Below, piece after piece: positions 29,535-38,009 of a stretch of 38,009 nucleotides of DNA. Below the pieces are notes generated by a model, which saw only the letters and a program-made list of their open reading frames with translations, did not search any database and was not told the DNA's origin. Within the stretch, counting starts at the first letter, position 1; every line of letters starts with the position of its first letter. The position numbers were made by a program, and so were the translations under genes. The DNA is from Candidatus Aeolococcus gillhamiae (GTDB lineage: Bacteria; Chloroflexota; Dormibacteria; Aeolococcales; Aeolococcaceae), in contig QHBU01000070.1 of assembly GCA_003244045.1 (NCBI GenBank), positions 1-38,009 on the forward strand, in the 5' to 3' direction.

Positions 29535-29628
29535 GTGCCCAGTGTCCGGCACGCCGCATGGCCAAGCCATCGGCCGTCAGAGCGGAATTGAGGGGCAAGA
29601 TTTGGCCACCGCGTCCATAATGGCCACC

Positions 29629-30864
29629 ATGTCGAACTACGCGCCAGTCGAGCCGATCCCGGGGCCGCATGAATGGGCCCCGACGGCCACTCTTCCTCCA
29701 GAGATCACGCTGCGGCTTCTCGCCGACATCGACGTCATCGCGCAGCGCATGACCCGTCGCATCGCCTCCGAGCTGGCGTTGCCCGCGCAATTCCGCAGCA
29801 TCGGCTATCTCCGCAGCGTCACCGTCGCCTGCCGAGACGCGCTGCGCACCCTCGTCCGACTGCTTCGTGACGGGCGCGGGCTGCGCACCGGCGATCTCCA
29901 GCGCCTCGGTTCCATGGGCGCGCAGCAGGCCGAGATGGGCGTCCCGCTCGAGGTGCTCCTGGCCGCCTACCGGCTCGCCGCTCGGGTGGTCTGGCGGGAG
30001 CTGATCGGTGAGTCGGCCGGACTGGACATGTTGCCCAGAGCCACTGTCATCGCCGTGACCGGACAAGTCCTCGAATACCTCGACGAGATCAGCGGCGCGG
30101 TCGGCTCGGCGTACCTCGAAACCCGCGAGCGACTGATGCGTCGCCGCGACCTCGACCGCGACCGAATCCTGCAGCGCCTCGTCGCCGGCGACGTCAGCCC
30201 CGAATTGCGCCGCCTTGCGGCAGCCAGCGATCTCGATCTGCAGCCTCCCTACCTCGTGCTGGCCTGTTCGATCGCCACCGACGAGGAGGGTGCTCTCGAG
30301 GCCGCGCTCCGCCCGCTCGGCGTGCTCACCGTCGGCGATCAGCCTGGCACGTGGATCGCACTGGTCCCCGGTCGCACCGGCGCCGCGAGGATCCTGGACG
30401 AAGCCGAACGCGCCGCTGCCGAGGCAGGGACGGTCCGCTGGGGCATCGGCCCAGTGGCCGCCGCGCTGGAGGACGTCGCCGAGGCCGCCCGCCGTGCGCG
30501 CGAGGCGCTGCAGGTGGGTGCGCGGCTCGAGCCGGCCGCGCGCGTCTGGGACGACGCGGCGGTCGGAGTGTTCGCGACCATGGCGACCGATCCCGAATCG
30601 ATGCGCCGCTTCGTGGGGCACACCCTGGGAGCCGTCCTGGCCACTCCACCATCGCGCAGCGGGCCGCTCCTCGAAACCTTGGAAGCGCTGCTCGCCACCC
30701 CGAGCCTCAACGAAGCCGCCGCCGCCCTCGGACTGCATCGCCATACCGTGGTCTACCGCATCCGTCGCCTGGCCGAGCTGGGCGTCGACCTCGAGGCACC
30801 CGCGGCGCCGCACCGCTTCTGGCTCGCCCTCCAATGCCTACGCCTGTTGCCCGAGGGGGGCTGA
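29629..30864 (+). CDS. PucR/CdaR-family transcriptional regulator
   Basis: C-terminal LLETLEALLATPSLNEAAAALGLHRHTVVYRIRRLAELGVDLEAP (PucR-type HTH); upstream CdaR GGDEF-like region. CATAAT box 7 nt before ATG 29629; ATG 29620 is the alternative. Confidence 0.87.
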   Translation: MSNYAPVEPIPGPHEWAPTATLPPEITLRLLADIDVIAQRMTRRIASELALPAQFRSIGYLRSVTVACRDALRTLVRLLRDGRGLRTGDLQRLGSMGAQQAEMGVPLEVLLAAYRLAARVVWRELIGESAGLDMLPRATVIAVTGQVLEYLDEISGAVGSAYLETRERLMRRRDLDRDRILQRLVAGDVSPELRRLAAASDLDLQPPYLVLACSIATDEEGALEAALRPLGVLTVGDQPGTWIALVPGRTGAARILDEAERAAAEAGTVRWGIGPVAAALEDVAEAARRAREALQVGARLEPAARVWDDAAVGVFATMATDPESMRRFVGHTLGAVLATPPSRSGPLLETLEALLATPSLNEAAAALGLHRHTVVYRIRRLAELGVDLEAPAAPHRFWLALQCLRLLPEGG

Positions 30865-31752
30865 GTGAGCCGCGCACCCACCCCCAACGACTTCGCGGTG
30901 CTGGGACTCCGTCCCAGCGCCGGCGACGACGAGATTCGGGACGCATATCGCCGGCTGGCCAAGATCCACCACCCCGACCGCAATCCCGGGGATGCCCAGG
31001 CGCTGTCCACCTTCCGGCGGCTGACCGACAGCTACGCGGCGCTGAAGACGCGCCCGAGGCACGCAGCCCAGGCACCACGAACGTCGCTGTCCGCCGCGGT
31101 GCGGATGCGAACGTCGTCCCACCGCGACGCCGCGGCGGCCGCGACGACCCTCGCCGAACTGGCGGTGGGCGAATCCGCCTGGGTCCCGGCCGACGCCGTG
31201 CTGGTGGGCCCCGATCGGGCGGCGGCGCTCCGCCCGGGGACGGCTGGCAGCGCCTTCCCCACCGCCCAGAACGTCATCCGCGTGGAGCGCCGAGGCGACG
31301 GCCACCACGTGTTCATGCCGCCGCAGCCGTCAGCACGCTGGCCGATCTCCGAGATCGCCGAGAGCAATGGATTGAGGGTGGCGAAGCTGTGGGTCGGCGA
31401 ACGGCAGGGCGACGAGGCCGGTCATGCCGCGGCCGCCCGCATGCCCCTGCGCCTGATGACCGGAACGCTCGCTGAGATGGCGGTGAACGCCCGCGGCTGG
31501 GTCGCGGCCGAGGCGCTCGCGATCGACGGCGGGGGCACCTGGAGCCTGGCGCTCAGCGAGCCGGTTAGCGGGCACCCGCACTACGCCACGCCGGTGCGAG
31601 TGCTGCGTGACCCCGACGGCTTCCGCGTGCAGACCCAGCTGCCTCCGGGCGCCTGGTCGCCGACCGAGACGGGCGCCGGCCCTGGGCGCGCGCCGGTGTT
31701 GAGCGTGGCGCCCGCGGACGAGCCGGGGTCAGCCCCTCTGCCCGCGCAGTGA
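30865..31752 (+). CDS. DnaJ-domain protein with duplicated uncharacterised C-terminal module
   Basis: NDFAVLGLRPSAGDDEIRDAYRRLAKIHHPDRNPGDAQALSTFRRLTDSYAAL with HPD; then two TLAE(L/M)AV...W(V)...RV...DG repeats. Confidence 0.85.
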   Translation: MSRAPTPNDFAVLGLRPSAGDDEIRDAYRRLAKIHHPDRNPGDAQALSTFRRLTDSYAALKTRPRHAAQAPRTSLSAAVRMRTSSHRDAAAAATTLAELAVGESAWVPADAVLVGPDRAAALRPGTAGSAFPTAQNVIRVERRGDGHHVFMPPQPSARWPISEIAESNGLRVAKLWVGERQGDEAGHAAAARMPLRLMTGTLAEMAVNARGWVAAEALAIDGGGTWSLALSEPVSGHPHYATPVRVLRDPDGFRVQTQLPPGAWSPTETGAGPGRAPVLSVAPADEPGSAPLPAQ

Positions 31753-31773
31753 GCCGCGGCGAGAGGGCTCACT
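31748..31773. terminator. Bidirectional hairpin between convergent DnaJ and cobalamin adenosyltransferase genes
   Basis: AGTGAGCC (31748-31755) / GGCTCACT (31766-31773), 8-bp stem overlapping both stop codons. Confidence 0.5.
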
Positions 31774-32308
31774 TGGCGACGAGTTCGTCGCCCTCCGCCT
31801 CGCGGGCCAGCATGAAAAGGAGGTCCGAGCAGCGGTTCAGGTAGCGCAGCACCTCGGCGTTGCCAAGCCCTCCCGCACGGCGTAGGGCGACGGCGCGGCG
31901 CTCGGCGCGGCGCACGATGGACCGGCCCAGGTCGAGGGCCGCGGCCACGGGGTCACCGCCCGGGATCACGAAGCCCTTGGGCAGCGCCACCCGGGCCTCG
32001 AGCCCGGCGATCTCGGTGTCGAGAGCCGCGATCATGGCCGGGGTCACCGTGGCGAAGTGCTTCTCGAGCTTGGCCCGGTCCGCGGTGGCGGTGGCCAGCT
32101 CGGCGCCGGCCGTGAAGAGCTCGCGCTGGAGGTCGAGGATCCGCTGCGCCCGGGCGGCGTCGGAGCAGAGAGCGCGGGCCAGCCCCAGCGCACTGATGGC
32201 CTCGTCGAGGGCGCCGTACGCCTCGGTGTGGAGGTCGTCCTTGGCGACGCGTCCGCCGTAGAGGAGGCTCGTCTCGCCTCCGTCACCGTGGCGTGTGACG
32301 ATGCTCAC
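31769..32308 (-). CDS. Cob(I)alamin adenosyltransferase, PduO type
   Basis: [84 protein letters not shown]. Confidence 0.93.
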   Translation of the reverse strand: MSIVTRHGDGGETSLLYGGRVAKDDLHTEAYGALDEAISALGLARALCSDAARAQRILDLQRELFTAGAELATATADRAKLEKHFATVTPAMIAALDTEIAGLEARVALPKGFVIPGGDPVAAALDLGRSIVRRAERRAVALRRAGGLGNAEVLRYLNRCSDLLFMLAREAEGDELVAK

Positions 32309-33294
32309 GCCACCCAGCCGCCGTCCGCCGACGCGGCCTCGAGCACCTGCAGCGCACTGCCCTCGTTGCCGCGAGCGCGCTCCTCGACCCACTTGCTGGC
32401 CGCAATCGTGGCGGTGGTGGCGTCGCCGACTGCGGTGGTGATCTGACGGGTGAGCTGGGCACGCACATCCCCTGCGGCGAAGATGCCCGGCACGTTGGTC
32501 ATCATGGTCATCGGATCGGTGCGGTAGTAGCCGCCGGCGTCGTGGTCGACGTGGTGGTCGATGAGCCCAGTGTTGGGGATGAAGCCCACGAAGATGAACA
32601 CGCCGCCGACGTCGAGCCGCGAGGTCTGACCGTCGACCGTGTCGCGGAGATGAACATGGCTCACCTTGTGGTTGCCCTCGATGGACTCGACCACCCTATT
32701 GACCAGGATCTCGATCTTGGGGTGGGCACGCGCCTCCTCGATGAGGATCGGTTGGGCGCGGAAGTGCTCGCGGCGGTGGATCAGGGTGACCTTGGACGCG
32801 TAGCGGGTGAGGAACATCGCCTCCTCGACGGCGGCGTCGCCGCCCCCGATGACGGCCAGCTCGAGGCCCTCGAAGAAGGCGCCGTCACAGACCGCGCAGT
32901 ACGAGACGCCGCGACCGGCGAACTCCTCCTCACCGGGCACGTCCAGCTTGCGGGGGTTGCCCCCGGCGGTGACGATGACCGCGGGCGCGCGGTACTCGCC
33001 GGCATCGGTCTCAACCACCTTCATGCCGTCGTCCTCGACGCGGATGCGGTTCACCGGCGAGTACACCATCTCGGCGCCGAAGTGCTCAGCCTGGGCGAGC
33101 ATGACCGCCGCCAGGTCCCCACCGAGGATGCTCTTGAGGCCGGGGTAGTCCTCGATCAGCTCCGTGTTGAGAAGCTGCCCACCGGGGGCCTTGGACTCGA
33201 TGACCACGGCGCGGATCTTGCTGCGGCCGGCGTAGAGCGCCGCGGTGAGGCCGGCCGGTCCGGCGCCGATGATGGCGATGTCGTAGTCGTTCAC
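32305..33294 (-). CDS. trxB: Thioredoxin-disulfide reductase
   Basis: [82 protein letters not shown]. Confidence 0.95.
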   Translation of the reverse strand: MNDYDIAIIGAGPAGLTAALYAGRSKIRAVVIESKAPGGQLLNTELIEDYPGLKSILGGDLAAVMLAQAEHFGAEMVYSPVNRIRVEDDGMKVVETDAGEYRAPAVIVTAGGNPRKLDVPGEEEFAGRGVSYCAVCDGAFFEGLELAVIGGGDAAVEEAMFLTRYASKVTLIHRREHFRAQPILIEEARAHPKIEILVNRVVESIEGNHKVSHVHLRDTVDGQTSRLDVGGVFIFVGFIPNTGLIDHHVDHDAGGYYRTDPMTMMTNVPGIFAAGDVRAQLTRQITTAVGDATTATIAASKWVEERARGNEGSALQVLEAASADGGWVA

Positions 33295-33346
33295 AGCCCC
33301 ATGACCGTACCCGAAGTTGGCCCGCTCGAAGCGCCGCGGGGTGCGT

Positions 33347-34144
33347 TCACCGCGCCGCGAAGGTGGTCAGCTCGGCGATGACACGGTTCATCTGGATGGC
33401 GTAGCCCTCGGGCAGAGACTTGCTCGCCAGGGTCACGATGCCGACCACCCGGCCCTGCGCGTCGAGCACCGGGCCGCCGCTGTTGCCGGGATAGATGGGC
33501 AGGCCGTCGAGCACCAGCATGTCGTGGTACTCGGTGGTGGTCGGCGGCTGGCCGGTGGTGGTGTCGCCGGTGACCGGGACAGTGCTCTCGACGCGGGTCA
33601 CCCGCTCGTCGGTGATGTCGCCGTGCCCGGTGGCGTTGCTGCTGGCGAGCGCCACCACCGAAATGGGGAAGTCGTTGACGGTGCCCTTGAACGGCGTCAG
33701 CGGAGTGCCCGCGAAGCCGTCGCGGCTGCGGATCACGGCGATGTCGAGGTCGCGGTCGATGCCCATCACAGCGCCGACGTGGGAGCTGCCGTTGCGGGCG
33801 CGGATGCGGACGCTCAGCTGGCCCTGGACCACGTGGGCGTTGGTGACGAAGTCACCCTTGGCGTCGAGCAGCCAGCCCGTCCCCAACCCCTCGTCGTTGC
33901 TGCCGAGAGCCTCGATGGTGACCGTGCCATCGAGGTGGGCACGGGCGATGTCGTCGAGGGAGAGCGTCGGGGACGGCGCCACCACCCTCACCACGGGCGG
34001 GTGCGACGCTGAGGGAGCCGCGCCCGGCACCGCGGTGCGGTTGACGGTGACCAGGAATGCGATCACGCCGGCGAGCACAACGGCGCCGACGGCGAGGAGG
34101 AGGCGCAGTGGGCGCGACGATGCGGCCTGGCGGCGGCGTGACAC
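33347..34144 (-). CDS. Membrane-anchored trypsin-like (HtrA/S1C-type) serine protease without PDZ domain
   Basis: N-terminal [12 protein letters not shown] (His), [14 protein letters not shown] (Asp), [23 protein letters not shown] (Ser). Confidence 0.88.
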   Translation of the reverse strand: MSRRRQAASSRPLRLLLAVGAVVLAGVIAFLVTVNRTAVPGAAPSASHPPVVRVVAPSPTLSLDDIARAHLDGTVTIEALGSNDEGLGTGWLLDAKGDFVTNAHVVQGQLSVRIRARNGSSHVGAVMGIDRDLDIAVIRSRDGFAGTPLTPFKGTVNDFPISVVALASSNATGHGDITDERVTRVESTVPVTGDTTTGQPPTTTEYHDMLVLDGLPIYPGNSGGPVLDAQGRVVGIVTLASKSLPEGYAIQMNRVIAELTTFAAR

Positions 34145-34183
34145 GACGTGGCATTGTGAGCCACCGTTGCTCAGCCGCAGCGG

Positions 34184-34801
34184 TCACGCGCGCTCAGGCG
34201 CAGGATCGAGCACTCCGCTCTCCGCGAGTCGCTGGAGGGCTCGCGCCCGGTGCGACACCGCGTCCTTGGCCGCGTCGTCGGCCTCGCCGAACGTGATCCC
34301 AAGGTCACCGCTGAGGAAGGCGGGGTCGTACCCGAATCCGCGAGTGCCACGTGGCGCCACCAGCGTACCCAGGCACTCGCCGCGAGCGAGGACCGGCTCG
34401 GCGACAGGACGCACCAGCGCCACCACGCACACGTAGCGGACCCGGCGATCGTCGGGGCTGCGCCTGTCCACCTCGGCGATCAGGCCGGCGAGTCGCTCTT
34501 CGTCGGTGGCGTCCGGCCCCATCCACCGTGCCGACGACGGCCCAGGCCAGCCGCGCAGGGCGTCGACCTCGATGCCGCTGTCGTCGGCGAGCGCCGACAG
34601 GTTCAGCCCGGCCGACACCGCCGCCGCCTTGGCGAGCCCGTTCTCCGCGTAGGTCTCGCCGGGCTCGAGCAGTTCCCCTGCCCAGCCGGCTTCGGCAAGG
34701 CTGAGAACGCGCCACGGATGGGTGGCCAGCAGACGGCGCAACTCCCGCAGCTTGCCCGTGTTGTTGGTCGCCAGCACCAGAGGCGAGGCGGGGTCGGTCA
34801 C
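34184..34801 (-). CDS. rdgB: Non-canonical purine NTP pyrophosphatase (RdgB/HAM1)
   Basis: [81 protein letters not shown]. Confidence 0.94.
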   Translation of the reverse strand: MTDPASPLVLATNNTGKLRELRRLLATHPWRVLSLAEAGWAGELLEPGETYAENGLAKAAAVSAGLNLSALADDSGIEVDALRGWPGPSSARWMGPDATDEERLAGLIAEVDRRSPDDRRVRYVCVVALVRPVAEPVLARGECLGTLVAPRGTRGFGYDPAFLSGDLGITFGEADDAAKDAVSHRARALQRLAESGVLDPAPERA

Positions 34802-35517
34802 GCGCGGGCGAGAGCCTCCGACTGCACCTCGAACAGCCGATGGATCCCCGTCGAAGCCAGCTGGAGCAGGCTGTCCATCTCAGCACGTGAGAACGGTTCC
34901 TGCTCGGCGCTGCCCTGCAGCTCGATGAAGCGGCCGTCGCCACTGCCGACGCAGTTCATGTCGGTGTCCGCTGCCGAGTCCTCAAGGTAGTTGAGGTCCA
35001 GGCGCGGTTCGCCGCCGACGATCCCCGCGCTCACCGCCGCAACCTGCCAGCGCAGCGGGTCCTCGGCGACGAGCCCGGCGGCGCGCAGCTTGCTGATGGC
35101 GAGCGCGAGCGCGACGTAGCCGCCGGTGATCGACGCGGTGCGCGTCCCGCCGTCGGCGACGAGGACGTCGCAGTCGATGAAGATGCTGCGCTCACCGAGG
35201 CGTGCGAAGTCGACGGCGGCGCGCAGGCTGCGCCCGATGAGCCGCTGGATCTCCTGCACGCGCCCGTCCACGCGGCCCTTGCGACCGTCACGCTCGCTGC
35301 GCGTCATTGTGCTGCGCGGCAACATCGCATACTCGGCGGTGACCCAGCCGCGTCCGCTCCCCTTGCGGAACTGCGGGACGCGCTCCTCGACGCTGGCCGC
35401 GCAGAGCACGCGCGTATCGCCGGCGGTGATCAGCGCGCTTCCTTCGGCGTACGGAAGTGGACCGAGCTCGATAGTGGTGGGGCGCAGCTGATCCGATGCG
35501 CGGCCGTCAGGACGCAT
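34798..35517 (-). CDS. rph: Ribonuclease PH
   Basis: [90 protein letters not shown]. Confidence 0.95.
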   Translation of the reverse strand: MRPDGRASDQLRPTTIELGPLPYAEGSALITAGDTRVLCAASVEERVPQFRKGSGRGWVTAEYAMLPRSTMTRSERDGRKGRVDGRVQEIQRLIGRSLRAAVDFARLGERSIFIDCDVLVADGGTRTASITGGYVALALAISKLRAAGLVAEDPLRWQVAAVSAGIVGGEPRLDLNYLEDSAADTDMNCVGSGDGRFIELQGSAEQEPFSRAEMDSLLQLASTGIHRLFEVQSEALARA

Positions 35518-35558
35518 GGCGACGCAGTGTACGCGCCGGGTTCAGCGCTGTCAGCGCA

Positions 35559-35631
35559 GGCGACTTCATGTCGCCGGAGCTGACACCCTGAGCTGGGGGG
35601 TGCCCGAGGGGGGAAGGCAGTTCCCCCCTCG
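35559..35631 (-). repeat. Post-stop hairpin element, copy B (two stem-loops)
   Basis: GGCGAC-TTCAT-GTCGCC and CGAGGGGGGAA-GGCAG-TTCCCCCCTCG; 3 nt after the tatC stop. Confidence 0.75.
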
Positions 35632-35634
35632 CCT

Positions 35635-36381
35635 TCAGCGCTTGAAGACCTTGTCGAGGATCACCACACTGGCCTCGAAGAAAACGATCAACGGGATGAA
35701 CAGTGCTGTCGGCGTGTACGGGTCGGCGCCGGGCGTGACCAGCAACGCACCCATGATGATCCCGACCCAGATGGCCTTGCGCTGCTTGCGCAGCCGACGC
35801 GACGACACGATCCCGAGCAGTCCGAGGAGGATGATCACGACGGGGAGCTCGAAGGTCACGCCGAAGGCAAGGATCAGGATGACCAGGAAGGAGAGGTACG
35901 AGTTGATGTCGGGGAGGTACACGGCACTCCCGCCGAGGAATGTGGCCAGGAAGTTGAGGCCGATCGGCATAACGAAGTAAGCGAAGGCGGCGCCCCCTCC
36001 GAAGAGAACCAGCGCGGAGCCGATGAAGGGGCCGACGAACTTCCGTTCCACCGGTCGCAGCCCGGGGGAGACGAACGTCCAGCCCTGCCACAACACCACG
36101 GGCATGGCACCGATCAGCCCGATGATCATCGAGATCTTGATGGGGATGGTCAGCCCCTCGGTGGGGCTCGTGAAGACCGCCTGCGAGGTGATGTGGTTGT
36201 TGGTCTTGCCCAGCACCGTGGTCAGCGGGCGGAGCAGGAAGTCGAGGATGGCGCCGTGGAAGACGAACGCGGCCACGGTGGCGACCATCCACGCGATGAA
36301 CGAGATGATCAGGACGCGACGGAGCTCCTCGAGGTGTTCCACGATGGTCATGCGGCGCTCGTCGCCGGCCACTCCCTGCAC
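35635..36381 (-). CDS. tatC: Sec-independent protein translocase TatC
   Basis: RMTIVEHLEELRRVLIISFIAWMVATVAAFVF; NSYLSFLVILILAFGVTFELPVVIILLGLLGIV; TPGADPYTPTALFIPLIVFFEASVV. Confidence 0.94.
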   Translation of the reverse strand: MQGVAGDERRMTIVEHLEELRRVLIISFIAWMVATVAAFVFHGAILDFLLRPLTTVLGKTNNHITSQAVFTSPTEGLTIPIKISMIIGLIGAMPVVLWQGWTFVSPGLRPVERKFVGPFIGSALVLFGGGAAFAYFVMPIGLNFLATFLGGSAVYLPDINSYLSFLVILILAFGVTFELPVVIILLGLLGIVSSRRLRKQRKAIWVGIIMGALLVTPGADPYTPTALFIPLIVFFEASVVILDKVFKR

Positions 36382-36413
36382 CTCTCAACGCCTCCGTGAG
36401 AAGGCGGTCACCG

Positions 36414-36764
36414 TCAGACGGGGGTAGTGTGGTCGCCTTCGCCGGACGCGCGCTCGGTCGGCGCCGCAGGAGCAGTTCCGCCGCCCACCGGCTGGGGCTC
36501 GGGAAGCGGGGCCGGCGTGACCGGCACGGCCGCACCGGGCGCGGAGGCCGCGGCTGCAGCAGCTGTGCCTGCCGCGTGAGGATCATCCGACTGAGTCGCC
36601 TTATGGAACTCGTCGCGCGTTTCCGACGTGGCCTTGCGGAACTCACGGATGGCCCGCCCGAGACCGGACCCGATATCGGGCAGCTTGCCGGGCCCCCAGA
36701 TGATCAGAACGATCACCAAGAGAATCGCGATGTATCCCCAGTGACCGGCTCCCAGGCCTGGCAT
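36414..36764 (-). CDS. tatA: Twin-arginine translocase TatA/TatE-type subunit
   Basis: [47 protein letters not shown] Shine-Dalgarno upstream of ATG. Confidence 0.9.
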   Translation of the reverse strand: MPGLGAGHWGYIAILLVIVLIIWGPGKLPDIGSGLGRAIREFRKATSETRDEFHKATQSDDPHAAGTAAAAAASAPGAAVPVTPAPLPEPQPVGGGTAPAAPTERASGEGDHTTPV

Positions 36765-36878
36765 GGCGACGAACCTCCATTACTTCGGTCGGTCCCCGGA
36801 CCGTGACCTCTGGCGAGGCAATTCGAGTGTAGCATCGCCCGTGTCAGATCCCTGAGGTGTCGCTGAGACGCGCCCTGG

Positions 36879-38009
<1,131 letters not shown>

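Overview
This is a GC-rich bacterial chromosomal window, coded mostly on the minus strand, with no mobile element, CRISPR array or phage signature that I could see. It opens inside the 5' part of a 16S rRNA (minus) and closes inside hemL. Gene blocks: recR/ybaB/dnaX; a large Alu-domain SRP RNA; an orphan sensor kinase with a small exported protein; plsY and an LpxL-like acyltransferase; a thioredoxin-like protein; a nuoJKLMN-type complex I membrane-arm cluster; mnmA with a MoaD/CysO-like protein; NUDIX / mutM / PPOX / UbiA; a trpE-G-C-F-B-A-aroA operon without trpD, preceded by acyP and an aminotransferase; a ferritin-like protein; PucR and a DnaJ-domain protein; a cobalamin adenosyltransferase and trxB; an HtrA-like protease; rdgB/rph; tatC/tatA; hemL. 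The most unusual signal is the nuoJKLMN-like cluster. By eye alignment it keeps the subunit folds but has lost most of the charged residues needed for proton translocation (NuoK E36, NuoM E144/K234, NuoN E133/K217/K247, NuoL H254/H334/H338/K342/K399). It is preceded by a 30-aa ORF that overlaps nuoJ by GTGA, and its last gene abuts a membrane thioredoxin. Other signals: a recurring hairpin element placed 3-5 nt after stop codons at operon ends, with one compensatory base-pair change; an SRP RNA whose -10 box overlaps the upstream kinase's stop codon; and many -10 boxes 6-9 nt before start codons, suggesting leaderless mRNAs. Lineage (Chloroflexota/Dormibacterota-like) is a guess only. All homology calls are from recognition of sequence motifs; no search was run.
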